64,000 nucleotides of DNA from Arenicellaceae bacterium (lineage in GTDB: Bacteria > Pseudomonadota > Gammaproteobacteria > Arenicellales > Arenicellaceae), in assembly GCA_029246505.1 (NCBI GenBank), contig JAQWNC010000010.1, positions 1 to 64,000 of the forward strand, given 5' to 3'. The translations under genes and the position numbers were made by a program. Shown in pieces: positions 1 through 9,760 of this stretch. Numbering within the stretch: the first letter of the stretch is position 1; the number at the start of each line of letters is the position of its first letter. Under the pieces are notes generated by a model, which was not told the origin of the DNA, ran no database searches, and was given only the letters and a program-made list of their open reading frames with translations.

Positions 1-1
1 A

Positions 2-145
2 GGCGCAACGATCGAGTTTGTTCTTGAAGACCCTGAGTACATCGTCGGGTCACTATCTCATTCGCGTGAGATGATCTTTGCACCACAAATGACGCTATCT
101 CTCTTCGATTGTGACGTGGAGTCGACCGGTCGGTTCGTGCCGTAA
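2..145 (+). CDS. 3' end of an unrecognised gene (partial)
   Basis: An open frame enters from the left edge and stops at TAA 143-145, giving 47 residues that end in ESTGRFVP. The stretch LEDPEYIVGSLSHSREMIF resembles the C-termini of small exported proteins of unknown function from proteobacterial and acidobacterial genomes, in which a 'DPEYI..P....RE.IY.P' pattern comes before a Cys. I recall this pattern only loosely, so no function is assigned. A perfect hairpin lies 53 bases after the stop and may end its transcript. Confidence 0.5.
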   Translation, partial: GATIEFVLEDPEYIVGSLSHSREMIFAPQMTLSLFDCDVESTGRFVP

Positions 146-198
146 TAACAATTAATTGACATATCAACCTCTCGAACGGCACATTATCTCTAACATTA

Positions 199-232
199 CG
201 AATGACCGCTTTGAGTATATAGCGGTCATTCG
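199..232. terminator. 12-bp perfect inverted repeat, possible terminator
   Basis: CGAATGACCGCT at 199-210 is exactly complementary to AGCGGTCATTCG at 221-232, with a 10-base loop. It follows the partial gene ending at 145. There is no T-run after either arm, so it is at best an imperfect intrinsic terminator. A protein-binding palindrome is the alternative. Confidence 0.4.
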
Positions 233-576
233 TTGCGTGCCAAGAGGGCTTCGGTTTTAAGTCTTGCTAAGTGATGAATAACTGCTTTGCGTATGTAGCT
301 GACATGTGAGTGAACCAACTAGTCGCTTTTCAGGCGCCCGGCGCAGAGAACTCGAGGTACATTGCTATGTAGTTACTACTAATCACTGTATATCTCTGAG
401 ATTTTTAAATGAAATCGCTTTTGTTGTCCAGTTGATGGAAAGGGCACTATTACACCGTCATTAATAACATCAAATCCTTCTTCGAGTAGCGGCTTTGTTC
501 TGCCGCCTTGGTGAACCACATTGCTGCAATGCTTCGCTATATTTTTGCATTCCAGACCGTCGGTATCGTTAGGTAA
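233..576. other. Gap with no recognisable gene
   Basis: All frames are broken by stops and nothing here matches a family I recognise. It lies between the hairpin and the recombinase remnant, and may be eroded sequence of the same former element. Confidence 0.4.
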
Positions 577-951
577 ATATCTTGTTCGTTACCCAATACA
601 AATTTTCTTATATACACTGTAATAGACAATGTTATTAATCAGATTAAATCCCTGCCCCGCCCCATTGGGTCAATGTACCTATTTTGTACTCGCAGAGGAA
701 AGCCATTTATACAAGCTGACAAGTCCTGTAGTGCGTTTAAATCCATGTGGCAACGCTGGCAGACGAAAGCCCTAGCTGAGGGATTGGTTGAGTGGAAGTT
801 TGCGGAGCGATATTTAAGAAATGCTACAGCCTCGGCAATGGACACAACGGAAGAAGCGCAGAAATTATTAGCTCATTCGAGCCCTAAAACAACTCAAAAA
901 CACTACAGAATTCACCCTGAAAAGATTCAACCATTCATCAATAAAAGATGA
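577..951 (+). pseudogene. C-terminal remnant of a tyrosine recombinase (phage-type integrase)
   Basis: The frame is open from 577, but the first ATG is at 673, so the N-terminal arm-binding and core-binding domains and the first catalytic Arg box are missing. What remains is the end of a phage-type integrase: IDNVINQIKSLP, then LFCTRRGKPFI, an eroded second box (RYLRNATASAM, Arg retained), LLAHSSPKTTQKHYR with the box His and the probable nucleophile Tyr, and a short tail. Intact relatives are about 300-400 residues. It points towards the 3' end of the tRNA-Arg gene 88 bases away, the usual setting for integrases that target tRNAs. It is likely the last trace of an integrated element. No duplicated tRNA 3' end (att site) was seen in the first kilobase. 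Confidence 0.75.
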
Positions 952-1038
952 ATCTATGGGGGGATTGTCATTCTATGGGGGGAGCTATAAATCACATGAA
1001 GTTACGTCCGTTGTGACCCTATGTAATATAAGGAAAAA

Positions 1039-1115
1039 TGGCGCGCCCGGAGAGATTCGAACTCCCGACCCCCTAGTTCGTAGCCAGGTACTCTATCCAG
1101 CTGAGCTACGGGCGC
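1039..1115 (-). tRNA. tRNA-Arg (anticodon ACG), CCA encoded
   Basis: Read on the minus strand this folds as a standard cloverleaf. The acceptor stem is GCGCCCG/CGGGCGC, the D arm is GCTC..GAGT, the anticodon stem is CCTGG/CTAGG with loop CTACGAA (anticodon ACG), and the T arm is GGGAG-TTCGAAT-CTCTC. The discriminator is G and CCA is encoded. A34 is normally deaminated to inosine by TadA, so this tRNA should read CGU, CGC and CGA. A T-run follows the CCA, consistent with an intrinsic stop. A possible promoter upstream (TTGCAA, 16-base spacer, TTAAAG) is weak. Confidence 0.96.
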
Positions 1116-1224
1116 GTGGGTGGCGAACTTTAAGGAAACACTCCAGGTTTTGCAAGCCATTTACAACAACATATTCTGATGTTGCTTACACTTTTCCTTA
1201 GAGCTCTATATCTGACCATATCTA

Positions 1225-2835
1225 CTAGACACGACCTGGAATTTGTGGGATCGCACCCAATAGATCTCGTGTATATGGCATCTGTGCAGAAGTAAAAATT
1301 GTTTCTGTATCACCCTCCTCTACCAACTCCCCTAATTGCATTACTAGTGTCCGATCACACAAATATCGCACCACAGACAGATCGTGCGATATAAAGAGCA
1401 TGGTTAGATTTCTATCTTTAACGAGTTCTATTAATAAATCGAGAATTTGCGACTGTATCGTCACATCTAGTGCCGAGACAGGTTCATCGGCAACAATAAA
1501 TTCTGGCTTACAGGCAATCGATCTGCCAATAGCAATTCGTTGTCGTTGGCCTCCAGAAAATTCATGAGGATATTTTCGAATGTACCGGCGCGCCAAGCCC
1601 ACATCATCCATTAGCTGTAGAACTTTTAGGCCAATATCTTTACGGTTTGCTACCTCGTGATACAACATCGGTTCGGCTAAAGCATCATAAACGGTCATAC
1701 GCGGGTTCAACGAAGCGTAGGGATCCTGAAAAATCATTTGTAAATGACGGCGGAGCGGTTTCATCTGTACTCGAAGCAATTCCACCAAATTTTGACCTTG
1801 GTAGATAACTTCGCCCGAGGTAACCGGAACCAACTTAAGAAGGGAACGACCAATGGTAGATTTACCCGAACCTGATTCTCCGACCAAGCCAAGAATTTCG
1901 CCATGCTGAATATCGAACGAAACTCCGTTTACCGCCTTAACGTACTCGCCCTCAACACTATTTCGATCTTTAAACCAGGTATGTAAATCATGAACCTTAA
2001 TAATTTCGCTGCTATGGCTCCCCTCGGTTTGGATCATGATATTGGGCTTGCTACCGCTCGGAATACTGTCAATTAATCGTCGCGTATATTCTTCTTTAGG
2101 TGTCGTGAACAACCGCTCGGTTGTTCCGGTTTCGACTACCTGCCCTTCTTTCATCACAAGTACCCTATCGGCAATACTGGCAACCACACCCAAATCGTGG
2201 CTAATAAAAATCACACCAATATCGCGTTTCTTCTGCAGTTCAGCAATTAATCCCAGAATCTGCGCCTGAATAGTTACGTCCAGAGCCGTAGTTGGTTCAT
2301 CGGCAATGAGTAACTTCGGCTCGTTGATTAACGCCATAGCTATCATCACCCGCTGGCGCATACCACCCGAAAATTCGTGCGGATAACTATCAAATCGATC
2401 AGCTGCTTTACGAATCCCAACTTCATCGAGTAGTTCTTTGACGCGAGTTCGCGCTTCTGAGCGACTGTACTGGCGGTGATATATTAATGGCTCAATAAGT
2501 TGTTCGCCTACGGTCAGGAACGGATTCAAACTAGTCATTGGATCTTGGAAAATCATCGCAATATCGTCGCCGCGGATATCTCGGAGCGCTAACTCACCAC
2601 AAGCCAGTAAATCATTGCCTTCAAACATGGCACTACCACACTCTATTTTACCCGGTGGCTGCGGAACCAGGCCCAACAAACTATAGCAACATACAGATTT
2701 ACCCGACCCTGACTCACCCACGATACCTAGAATTTCACCCCTGTCGACGCTAAAACTGACGTCATCAACAGCGGTTATCACTCCATCACGAGTGTAAAAC
2801 CGGGTAGTCAGATTATTTACTTCTAATAAAGCCAT
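1225..2835 (-). CDS. Fused oligopeptide ABC transporter ATPase (OppD-OppF type)
   Basis: This 536-residue protein carries two complete ABC ATPase domains and supplies the energy for the adjacent peptide importer from the cytoplasmic side. Domain 1 has Walker A GESGSGKS at 40-47, signature SGGMRQR at 156-162 and Walker B LLIADEP at 175-181. Domain 2 has Walker [10 protein letters not shown] at 319-327, signature SGGQRQR at 427-433 and FIVADEP at 446-452. Each is followed by the oligopeptide/dipeptide C-terminal extension. In E. coli oppD and oppF are separate genes. A fused layout is known in YejF and GsiA. The linker at about 255-280 is continuous, so this is a real fusion and not a frameshift artefact. 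It is last in the operon, 15 bases after oppC. Confidence 0.93.
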   Translation of the reverse strand: MALLEVNNLTTRFYTRDGVITAVDDVSFSVDRGEILGIVGESGSGKSVCCYSLLGLVPQPPGKIECGSAMFEGNDLLACGELALRDIRGDDIAMIFQDPMTSLNPFLTVGEQLIEPLIYHRQYSRSEARTRVKELLDEVGIRKAADRFDSYPHEFSGGMRQRVMIAMALINEPKLLIADEPTTALDVTIQAQILGLIAELQKKRDIGVIFISHDLGVVASIADRVLVMKEGQVVETGTTERLFTTPKEEYTRRLIDSIPSGSKPNIMIQTEGSHSSEIIKVHDLHTWFKDRNSVEGEYVKAVNGVSFDIQHGEILGLVGESGSGKSTIGRSLLKLVPVTSGEVIYQGQNLVELLRVQMKPLRRHLQMIFQDPYASLNPRMTVYDALAEPMLYHEVANRKDIGLKVLQLMDDVGLARRYIRKYPHEFSGGQRQRIAIGRSIACKPEFIVADEPVSALDVTIQSQILDLLIELVKDRNLTMLFISHDLSVVRYLCDRTLVMQLGELVEEGDTETIFTSAQMPYTRDLLGAIPQIPGRV

Positions 2836-2850
2836 CTATTATTTTACGGC

Positions 2851-3744
2851 CTAGTCTTTTGACGCTTTGGGGTCGAGAGCATCGCGCAAACCATCGCCCA
2901 AAAAGTTAAGCGAGAACAACGTTATCGACAATGCCAAACCGGGAAATATGAGCATCCACGGATAATCCTCCATGGTTTCCGCCCCATAAGAGATGAGTAG
3001 GCCCCATGATGACTGCGGTGGCTGAATCCCCAAGCCCAAGAAGCTTAAAAAAGCTTCAAGCAACATCACCTGCGGAATAGTTAGCGTAGCGTAGACAATA
3101 ACCGGACCCAACGTGTTTGGGATAACGTGGCGTCGTAAAATAGTTGGTGTGGATAACCCCATCGACAAGGCAGCCTCAATATATTCCTGCCTGCGTATAC
3201 CCAATACTTGCCCACGTACTATTCTAGCCATGGTTAACCACTCGACCGCTCCTATGGCCATAAACAACAACAGCATGCTCCGCCCAAAGACTACCATTAG
3301 TAAAATGATAAAGATGATAAATGGTAAGGCATAAAGAATATCAACGATCCGCATCATTACTATATCGATTCGCCCACCTAGATACCCCGAAATAGTGCCC
3401 CAGAGCACACCGATGAACAGTGCCACTGAAGTGGCTATAAAACCAACCGTTAATGAAACCCTTCCCCCATACAAAACACGAGTTAGCAGATCACGTCCAA
3501 AAACATCGGTGCCAAACCAGTGCGCTATGGATGGCGGTATTGCGCCTAAATTAAGGTTCTGTTCTTCGTAGCCATAAGGTGAAATCCAAGGTGTGAGCAC
3601 ACAAAGTGTAATTAACGCCAGCAATACATACAGACTGGCTATCGCCATCTTGTTCTTTTTTAATCGAATCCAAGCATCTGCCCAAAGAGAGGTACCTTTC
3701 TCAAACTGTTTGACTTGAGAGCTTTCGTTAGTGGCCCTACTCAC
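2851..3744 (-). CDS. oppC: Oligopeptide ABC transporter permease OppC
   Basis: Inner-membrane permease subunit of the peptide importer. It matches E. coli OppC along its length: SLWADAWIRLKKNKMA before the first membrane span, then FGTDVFGRDLLTRVLYGGR, the EAA loop (EAALSMGLSTPTILRRHVIP) that contacts the ATPase, and the typical end FLGDGLRDALDPK. An ATG exists at 3789 but would overlap oppB by 46 bases. I prefer GTG at 3744: it shares one base with the oppB stop (TAGTG), has CAGGGAA about 8 bases upstream, and gives 297 residues, close to the 302 of E. coli OppC. The arrangement implies translational coupling with oppB. Confidence 0.92.
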   Translation of the reverse strand: MSRATNESSQVKQFEKGTSLWADAWIRLKKNKMAIASLYVLLALITLCVLTPWISPYGYEEQNLNLGAIPPSIAHWFGTDVFGRDLLTRVLYGGRVSLTVGFIATSVALFIGVLWGTISGYLGGRIDIVMMRIVDILYALPFIIFIILLMVVFGRSMLLLFMAIGAVEWLTMARIVRGQVLGIRRQEYIEAALSMGLSTPTILRRHVIPNTLGPVIVYATLTIPQVMLLEAFLSFLGLGIQPPQSSWGLLISYGAETMEDYPWMLIFPGLALSITLFSLNFLGDGLRDALDPKASKD

Positions 3745-4679
3745 TAACGTTTCCCTGAGACTTGTTGTCGCAAGCGCGGATTCATCCACATGGCCAGCAT
3801 ATCAGACAGCAGATTAAACATTACGATCAATACTGACAGAAAGATCGTCGTACCTAAAATCATTGTATAGTCGCGATTGAACGCTGCTTGAACATAAAAC
3901 CGCCCCAGACCCGGAATTTGGAAGATGGTCTCAACTACGAACGAACCCGCCAACAACCCGGCAAAGGCAGGGCCCAAAAATGTGACAACTGGAATCAAAC
4001 CACCCCGCATAGCGTGTTTGATAACTACTACACGTTCAGGCAGGCCTTTTGCGCGAGCGGTTCTAATATAGTCTTGCGACATTATTTCCAACATTCCTCC
4101 GCGAGATAATCGCGCCACATAAGCAGCGTAGGCGGCTCCCAAAGTAATCGACGGCAAGATTTTATCGCCGGGAAGGTCGCCCCAGCCTGATATCGGTAAC
4201 CATTCTAGATGAATCCCGAATAACAACACCAACAACGGACCCAGCATAAATGTAGGCATACAAATACCAATCATCGCCAGCGACATAGGAATATAGTCTT
4301 GCGCCGTATTTGGTTTAAGCGCGGCAATAACTCCAGCGATCACTCCGACCGCTAAAGCGACTAATAGCGCGTAAAAACCTAACTCTGCGGTAATAGGCAA
4401 ACCACTTGCGATAAGATCTTCTACCTGCCAACCGGGATATTTAAATGAAGGCCCCATATCCCCTCGAAATAAACCAGCAATATAAGATACGTACTGTTCC
4501 CACATCGATTGATCAAGATTATATTTGGCCTCCAAAGCTCGCTTTACCGAAGGTATGACTGGCTTCTCAGCATCAAATGGCCCACCTGGAGCTTTTCGAA
4601 TCAAGAAAAATGTCGCTGTAATTACAACAAAAATAACCGGTATTGCTTGAAGCAACCGAATCCATATAAATCGCCACAT
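3744..4679 (-). CDS. oppB: Oligopeptide ABC transporter permease OppB
   Basis: Inner-membrane permease partner of OppC, 311 residues against 306 in E. coli. It starts with a short cytoplasmic segment and a membrane span (LLQAIPVIFVVITATFFLIR), then RKAPGGPFDAEK, GDMGPSFKYPG, and the EAA motif region RTARAKGLPERVVVIKHA before the last spans. All of this is diagnostic of the OppB/DppB family. The ATG directly follows the oppA stop (TAAATG), so the two are translated from one message. OppB and OppC form the pore through which OppA-bound peptides enter the cytoplasm. Confidence 0.93.
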   Translation of the reverse strand: MWRFIWIRLLQAIPVIFVVITATFFLIRKAPGGPFDAEKPVIPSVKRALEAKYNLDQSMWEQYVSYIAGLFRGDMGPSFKYPGWQVEDLIASGLPITAELGFYALLVALAVGVIAGVIAALKPNTAQDYIPMSLAMIGICMPTFMLGPLLVLLFGIHLEWLPISGWGDLPGDKILPSITLGAAYAAYVARLSRGGMLEIMSQDYIRTARAKGLPERVVVIKHAMRGGLIPVVTFLGPAFAGLLAGSFVVETIFQIPGLGRFYVQAAFNRDYTMILGTTIFLSVLIVMFNLLSDMLAMWMNPRLRQQVSGKR

Positions 4680-6347
4680 TTACTCGCCGCCCTCAGCCTG
4701 CATCTCATCCTTTTGTGCAATCTCCGCTGGTTTAGCTTGAAGCGACATATACTTATAATTGTAGTGATCCATCACGTTAGAGGGCATACCACGTACACTC
4801 TCGTGGATCAGGTGTTTACTGGAATAAGTATAAATCGGCAAAATCGGCATATTCTTCATGAGCAGTGACTCTGCAGCATTGAATTTCGCAAACCGAGCAT
4901 CTCGGCCAGCTGCTTTCGGTGCTTCAATTAGCATCAAACGGTCAAACTCTGGATCGCCCCAGCCTGTCCTGTTTACGCCACCATCGGTAATCCACATATC
5001 CAGGAAAGTATTGGGATCAACATAATCACCAATCCATCCGGCACGTGAAAGATCAAAATTTGCAGTACTTTCATTATCCAGATAAACCTTCCAGTCACGA
5101 TTCTGCAAAACAATATCTATATTTAGCTCTTTCTTCCACATCTGCTGAATAGCAACGCCGATCTTTCGGTGTTGATCACTAGTATTAAACTGCAATTCAA
5201 TCTTCGGAAACCCGTTACCATTTGGGAAACCTGCGTCAACAAGTAAAGCGCGCGCGCCCTCCGGGTCATATTTAAACAGCGTCGGCGGCTGATAACCTAG
5301 AATTCCAGGTGGAGTAATCGAGTATGAAGGGGTGACGATTCCGTCGAGCACACTAGCAATTAGTAAATCTCGATTTATAGTCATTGCAAGTGCGCGCCTG
5401 ACACGCACATCCCCAAAAGGCTCTCTTCTAGTATTTACGCGATAAAAATAAGTACCGTTATAAGCTGCAATATGCAGTAATTCTGGCATGTTGTCTCGAT
5501 ACCAGGCAATTCGCTCTATCGGAATATTTTCAGTTCGGTGCAGCTGTCCGGCCCGAAACATTCGCTCTTCAGTTGTGAGGCTATCGATAGGGTAGAACTT
5601 AATTCCGTTTAACTTAACCTTATCAATATCCCAGTAATTCTCATTCCTGGATACCGTGATATGACGATTAAGCGACCACTCATCAAGAACGAACATCCCG
5701 TTACCAATAAAGTTTTCTGGTCGAGTCCACTGGGTATAGGAATCGCTGGCCTTGCCGTGCGCCTCAATGGTGGCCCGATGTACTGCAAACATCGAATAGT
5801 GATCGATTAACTGTAAAAAATAAGGTGTTGGATTAGCCAGCTCTATTCGTAAAATATTATCGCTTAGCGCTTTAATGCCAACTTGCGAAAAATCTTTTAT
5901 TTCCTCTCTGAAGAAAGCCTCCGCGTTCTTGATCGGAAAATACATAAACACATATTGACTGCCGAGTGCTGGCTGCAACGCTCGCCACCAGGACCACTCA
6001 AAATCCTTGGCTGTTACAGGTTCACCGTTTGACCACTTCGCTGTCTCACGAAACACAAACTCATATACCCGACCGTCCTCAGATACTGTCCAACTTTCGG
6101 CAACGCCTGGCTCAACCTCCAGTGTATATGGATTCTTGTTGACCAGGCCTTCAAATAAGGCGTACATGAGGTGATTCTCAGGCACCCCGGTGACCACATG
6201 CGGATCAAGCCCTTGCACTTCGGTCCCATTTCCAAAATGTAGTATTCCATCTCTGTTCCCGGAATCAACATTACTTTCTTGAGTGCCACACGCAGCGATG
6301 GTGCTCGCCAGTAACAGCACAATAATCCCAGCTAGTTTAATTGGCAT
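4680..6347 (-). CDS. oppA: Oligopeptide-binding lipoprotein OppA (SBP family 5)
   Basis: Peptide-binding component of the importer, probably anchored in the outer leaflet of the inner membrane. I place the start at ATG 6347, giving 555 residues, and not at an upstream in-frame ATG at 6452. It begins with a lipoprotein signal peptide (MPIKLAGIIVLLLASTIAAC) whose lipobox IAAC ends at Cys20. The body is a family 5 solute-binding protein: LDPHVVTGVPENHLMYALFEGL, AESWTVSEDGRVYEFVFRE, and WIGDYVDPNTFLDMW near the C-terminus. E. coli OppA is periplasmic and has 543 residues, so a lipidated form is a small difference. It is first in the operon oppA-oppB-oppC-oppDF and is divergent from the POT carrier. 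Confidence 0.93.
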   Translation of the reverse strand: MPIKLAGIIVLLLASTIAACGTQESNVDSGNRDGILHFGNGTEVQGLDPHVVTGVPENHLMYALFEGLVNKNPYTLEVEPGVAESWTVSEDGRVYEFVFRETAKWSNGEPVTAKDFEWSWWRALQPALGSQYVFMYFPIKNAEAFFREEIKDFSQVGIKALSDNILRIELANPTPYFLQLIDHYSMFAVHRATIEAHGKASDSYTQWTRPENFIGNGMFVLDEWSLNRHITVSRNENYWDIDKVKLNGIKFYPIDSLTTEERMFRAGQLHRTENIPIERIAWYRDNMPELLHIAAYNGTYFYRVNTRREPFGDVRVRRALAMTINRDLLIASVLDGIVTPSYSITPPGILGYQPPTLFKYDPEGARALLVDAGFPNGNGFPKIELQFNTSDQHRKIGVAIQQMWKKELNIDIVLQNRDWKVYLDNESTANFDLSRAGWIGDYVDPNTFLDMWITDGGVNRTGWGDPEFDRLMLIEAPKAAGRDARFAKFNAAESLLMKNMPILPIYTYSSKHLIHESVRGMPSNVMDHYNYKYMSLQAKPAEIAQKDEMQAEGGE

Positions 6348-6484
6348 ATTGATTTCAATATTTATAAAACCGTTAGAATAGTAGATCGGGTTATGATCAA
6401 CGAACGCAGAAATTGAACGTACTATTGTCATCACCTGCGTAGTATCCAGCAAGATTGTGCTTACGTCTATGACCGAGGTTTAAT

Positions 6485-7969
6485 ATGAATTTTTTACCGC
6501 TCGCGGGACACCCAGATGGCCTGAGCAATCTGTTTTTTACTGAAATATGGGAACGTATGAGTTACTACGGCATGCGTGCCATGCTCGTTTTATTTATGGT
6601 GAGTACTGTACAGGACGGTGGCCTTGGATTCACCGATCGAACGGCGACCGCAACTTACGGTATCTATACCGGTGCAGTTTACCTAATGGCGCTACCCGGA
6701 GGCTGGATAGCAGATCGTTTGTTGGGGGCACAGCGAACGGTAATGCTAGGCGCAATAATAATTACCGCTGGCCATTTTATTCTGGCGATCCCCGGTATAT
6801 CTACATTTTTTCTGGGCTTACTACTGGTAGTAATCGGTACCGGATTACTAAAACCCAATATTAGCGCTATAGTAGGAGAGCTTTACCAAGGCGATGATCC
6901 GCGAAGAGATGGTGGGTTCACCTTATTTTATATGGGCATCAACCTTGGCGCTGCGCTTGGCCCATTAGTATGTAGCACGCTTGGCGAAAGTGAGCATTTT
7001 GGTTGGCATTGGGGTTTTGGAGCTGCCGGGGTTGGTATGCTCATCGGTGTTATTCAGTTTCATTTAGGCAAACACAAACTTGGAAATGCTGGTCTTGCAC
7101 CGCACAGCCCGAGCCCAACAAAAACTAGACATTGGGCGCTAATCGCTTCAGGCGCGGCCTTATTGTTTGTATCTTTAATCTTATCTCTCTCTGGGCTAAT
7201 AGTAATTGATGCCAGCGCAATGGCCGTTAATATGGCTTTTCTTGTTTCTTCAGTATTTTTTATATATTTCGCCTACGTATTATTATTCGGAGGACTAACG
7301 TCTGACGAGAAGCGACGCTCCATTCTGATTATTATTTTGAGCCTTGCATCGGCAGTATTCTGGGCTGGTTTTGAACTAGCAGGGTCTTCTCTAAATCTAT
7401 TTGCAGAACGTTACACCCGGCGAGAGTTTGGTGGCTTTGAAATACCTGCCGGCTGGTTTCAATCACTCAACGCGGTGTTCATAATTACCCTGGCGCCATT
7501 TTTTAGCTGGCTGTGGGTCTGGCTAGCCAAGCGTAATCTTAACCCTTCTCATCCTGTAAAATTTGCACTAGGCTTATTTCAGTTAGGATTAGGTTTTGCC
7601 ATCATGATTTTGGCAGCAAATATTGTGGTCGCGGGCAATCCTGCAATGCCGTATTTTTTAATACTTACTTATCTACTGCACACTATGGGTGAATTATGTC
7701 TTAGCCCGGTGGGCTTAAGCGCAGTCAGTCGGTTAGCACCTGGAAAGTATGTTGGTCAAATGATGGGCTGTTGGATGCTCTCATATTCATTTGGGAATAT
7801 ATTTGCCGGAATTATCGCTGGTGAATTCGACTCTAAAAACATAGAGGATATGCCAAGCTTATACACTCAAATTACCATTACCAGTATTTTAGCCGCGATT
7901 CTATTTTTTGCTATTGCGAAGCCATTAATGACGTGGAGTTTTGCGAAACCTACGGAAGATACTTTATAG
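6485..7969 (+). CDS. Proton-dependent oligopeptide transporter (POT/PTR2 family)
   Basis: Inner-membrane proton:peptide symporter of the major facilitator superfamily, 494 residues. The POT signatures are present: FTEIWERMSYYGMRAMLVLF in helix 1 (the ExxERxxYYG proton-coupling motif), GGWIADRLLGAQR after helix 2, and a long conserved segment around helix 5 (FTLFYMGINLGAALGPLVC). The C-terminal half has LLHTMGELCLSPVGLS, typical of bacterial Dtp proteins. It starts 137 bases from oppA on the opposite strand, so both peptide uptake systems may share a control region. The substrate is expected to be di- or tripeptides. DtpA/DtpB orthology cannot be settled by eye. Confidence 0.93.
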   Translation: MNFLPLAGHPDGLSNLFFTEIWERMSYYGMRAMLVLFMVSTVQDGGLGFTDRTATATYGIYTGAVYLMALPGGWIADRLLGAQRTVMLGAIIITAGHFILAIPGISTFFLGLLLVVIGTGLLKPNISAIVGELYQGDDPRRDGGFTLFYMGINLGAALGPLVCSTLGESEHFGWHWGFGAAGVGMLIGVIQFHLGKHKLGNAGLAPHSPSPTKTRHWALIASGAALLFVSLILSLSGLIVIDASAMAVNMAFLVSSVFFIYFAYVLLFGGLTSDEKRRSILIIILSLASAVFWAGFELAGSSLNLFAERYTRREFGGFEIPAGWFQSLNAVFIITLAPFFSWLWVWLAKRNLNPSHPVKFALGLFQLGLGFAIMILAANIVVAGNPAMPYFLILTYLLHTMGELCLSPVGLSAVSRLAPGKYVGQMMGCWMLSYSFGNIFAGIIAGEFDSKNIEDMPSLYTQITITSILAAILFFAIAKPLMTWSFAKPTEDTL

Positions 7970-8085
7970 TGTGATAGTTATATGAGTGTCAAATATTGTA
8001 AACACTAGGGCGTATGATATTCAGTACATATGTGTAAAATACGCAAAAATTTAAACCATAGATCAAATCATTAAGCGGAGTTTTT

Positions 8086-8889
8086 ATGGGCTTTTTAGCA
8101 GGCAAAAAAATACTAATCGTTGGCGTAGCAAGTGATCGTTCTATCGCCTGGGGTGCAGCAAAGGCGATGCATCGAGAGGGTGCTGATCTAGCGTTTACCT
8201 ATCAAAACGAAAAGCTCAAACCCCGAGTAGAGAAATTTGCCGCGCTATGTGATTCTGATATTGCCTTACCTTGCGATGTCTCCAGTGACGAAGAAATAGA
8301 GAACGTATTCAGCGAACTTAGCAAGCGCTGGAATGGTTTGGATGGCATTGTGCACGCGGTAGGTTTTGCCCGACGTGAAGAACTTGAGGGCAACTATCTC
8401 GATACCGTTACCCGAGAAGGTTTTAAGCTCGCGCATGATATTAGCTCCTACAGCTTTGCAGCACTGGCTAAAGGCGGTCGCGCGATGATGCAAGGGCGCA
8501 ATGCAGCAATGGTAACGTTAACTTATATTGGCTCGGTTCGCTCTATGCCCAATTACAACGTAATGGGCCTCGCAAAAGCGTCGCTGGAAGCTAATGTGCG
8601 ATATATGGCACAAAGTCTTGGCGCAGAGGGTATTCGAGTTAATGCTGTTTCGGCGGGGCCAATACGCACTCTGGCCGCATCCGGTATCAAGAATTTCAGG
8701 AAGATGCTTAGCCACTTTGAAAAAACCGTACCGTTAGGCCGTTGCGTAAATATTGACGAAGTTGGAAATGCCTGCGCATTCCTAAACTCCGACCTAGCCT
8801 CGGGTATCACCGGAGAAATTACTTATGTAGATGCCGGATTCAATATGGTCGGCATGAGTGCAAACTTTCTTGATCCAGAGACAGAATAA
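8086..8889 (+). CDS. fabI: Enoyl-[acyl-carrier-protein] reductase (NADH) FabI
   Basis: Catalyses the last step of each fatty-acid elongation cycle, reduction of trans-2-enoyl-ACP. The 267-residue sequence has the FabI nucleotide-binding start ([18 protein letters not shown]) and the catalytic pair Tyr157 and Lys164 in YNVMGLAK, with the second active-site Tyr at 147. [14 protein letters not shown] is the flexible substrate-binding loop and site of triclosan contact in the family. Length and motifs match E. coli FabI (262). CGGAG lies about 6 bases before the ATG. It appears to be a single-gene unit, because the next 870 bases hold no intact gene. Confidence 0.97.
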   Translation: MGFLAGKKILIVGVASDRSIAWGAAKAMHREGADLAFTYQNEKLKPRVEKFAALCDSDIALPCDVSSDEEIENVFSELSKRWNGLDGIVHAVGFARREELEGNYLDTVTREGFKLAHDISSYSFAALAKGGRAMMQGRNAAMVTLTYIGSVRSMPNYNVMGLAKASLEANVRYMAQSLGAEGIRVNAVSAGPIRTLAASGIKNFRKMLSHFEKTVPLGRCVNIDEVGNACAFLNSDLASGITGEITYVDAGFNMVGMSANFLDPETE

Positions 8890-8957
8890 GCCTATCTGAC
8901 AACGGTCTGCCATGATTTGTTAGCTAGCAATCAACTCAGTGACGTTCTGCAACATTC

Positions 8958-9690
8958 ATGCCGCGCTTCTATGACCAGGGTAACTCTGTAAAAGTTTTAC
9001 GCTTAATTGCTTGGTTGAGCTTCGTGTTGTGTTCAGTTGCCTGACCACTGGCAGGCAAATCTGAAGCAAACTGATTTTTGAGCCGGACGAATTATCCACT
9101 TTAACTGAACGCAACTACTATTACTTATGTAGACACCCCTTCCAGCTGGCAAGATATAAATCAAATTAGCAAATATGAGGCTATTCGGAATCCCTTAAAC
9201 CTCTTTAAGCCGCCGGCAGTTTTGCCTGGTCTGTTCAGCATTATCTCATCTAATCCGCGTCATGCACTAACAAAGTACGAGCCTCGCATTACCTCTTTAA
9301 ATAAATACTATCAAGATCCTGGCCTTAGAGTTTTTCTCGCCCACGAAACTCATCCATACATTTTTGAATGTAGCGAATGAGGAACATTCCGAGTCTCCCC
9401 AATCACTTTTTAAAGCACATCTCAGCCTTAGCGATAATTCGAGCGGCATTGGCATTGAAGCTCAATATTGTACTGGCCTAGCAAAGTATGCCGCTGCTTA
9501 CGCGGAAAATTTTCCAAACAAAATCCGATGTGTGTAATTCAATAAAAGATTAAAAATTCGACTACGCCTTGGGCAAGCTCACTCCCACCTGCAACTCATG
9601 CGCATTATTGATCTTTTGAACCACAACCCAAAAGATACTTGGATCCGTTCACTCAAAAATCAATCTGAATCAACCAGTAATTACGAGTGA
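8958..9690 (+). pseudogene. Decayed gene of unknown family
   Basis: The gap after fabI contains consecutive open fragments in different plus frames that look like one broken gene. ATG 8958 opens a signal-peptide-like segment (RLIAWLSFVLCSVA) that hits a stop. A frame from about 9104 to 9380 includes WQDINQISKYEAIRNPLNLF. The next frame, 9379-9537, includes SSGIGIEAQYCTGLAKYAAA. A last one ends at TGA 9690 with SHLQLMRIIDLLNHNPKD. The junctions overlap by only a few bases, as expected for frameshifts. I do not recognise the family. It may have been an exported or lipid-anchored protein of roughly 230 residues. Confidence 0.45.
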
Positions 9691-9760
9691 ATATACGCTA
9701 AAATCCCCTATCAAAATATTATTCTGATGCATCAAATTTACGTGTCGGTAAGTAACAGTT

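Noticed and set aside
956-1201. 81-codon plus-strand ORF
   Set aside because: It runs across the tRNA-Arg gene on the opposite strand; its central residues are the tRNA read backwards.
1225-2835. Fused OppDF as a sequencing error joining two genes
   Set aside because: The linker is in frame, of natural length, and fused family members such as YejF and GsiA are known.
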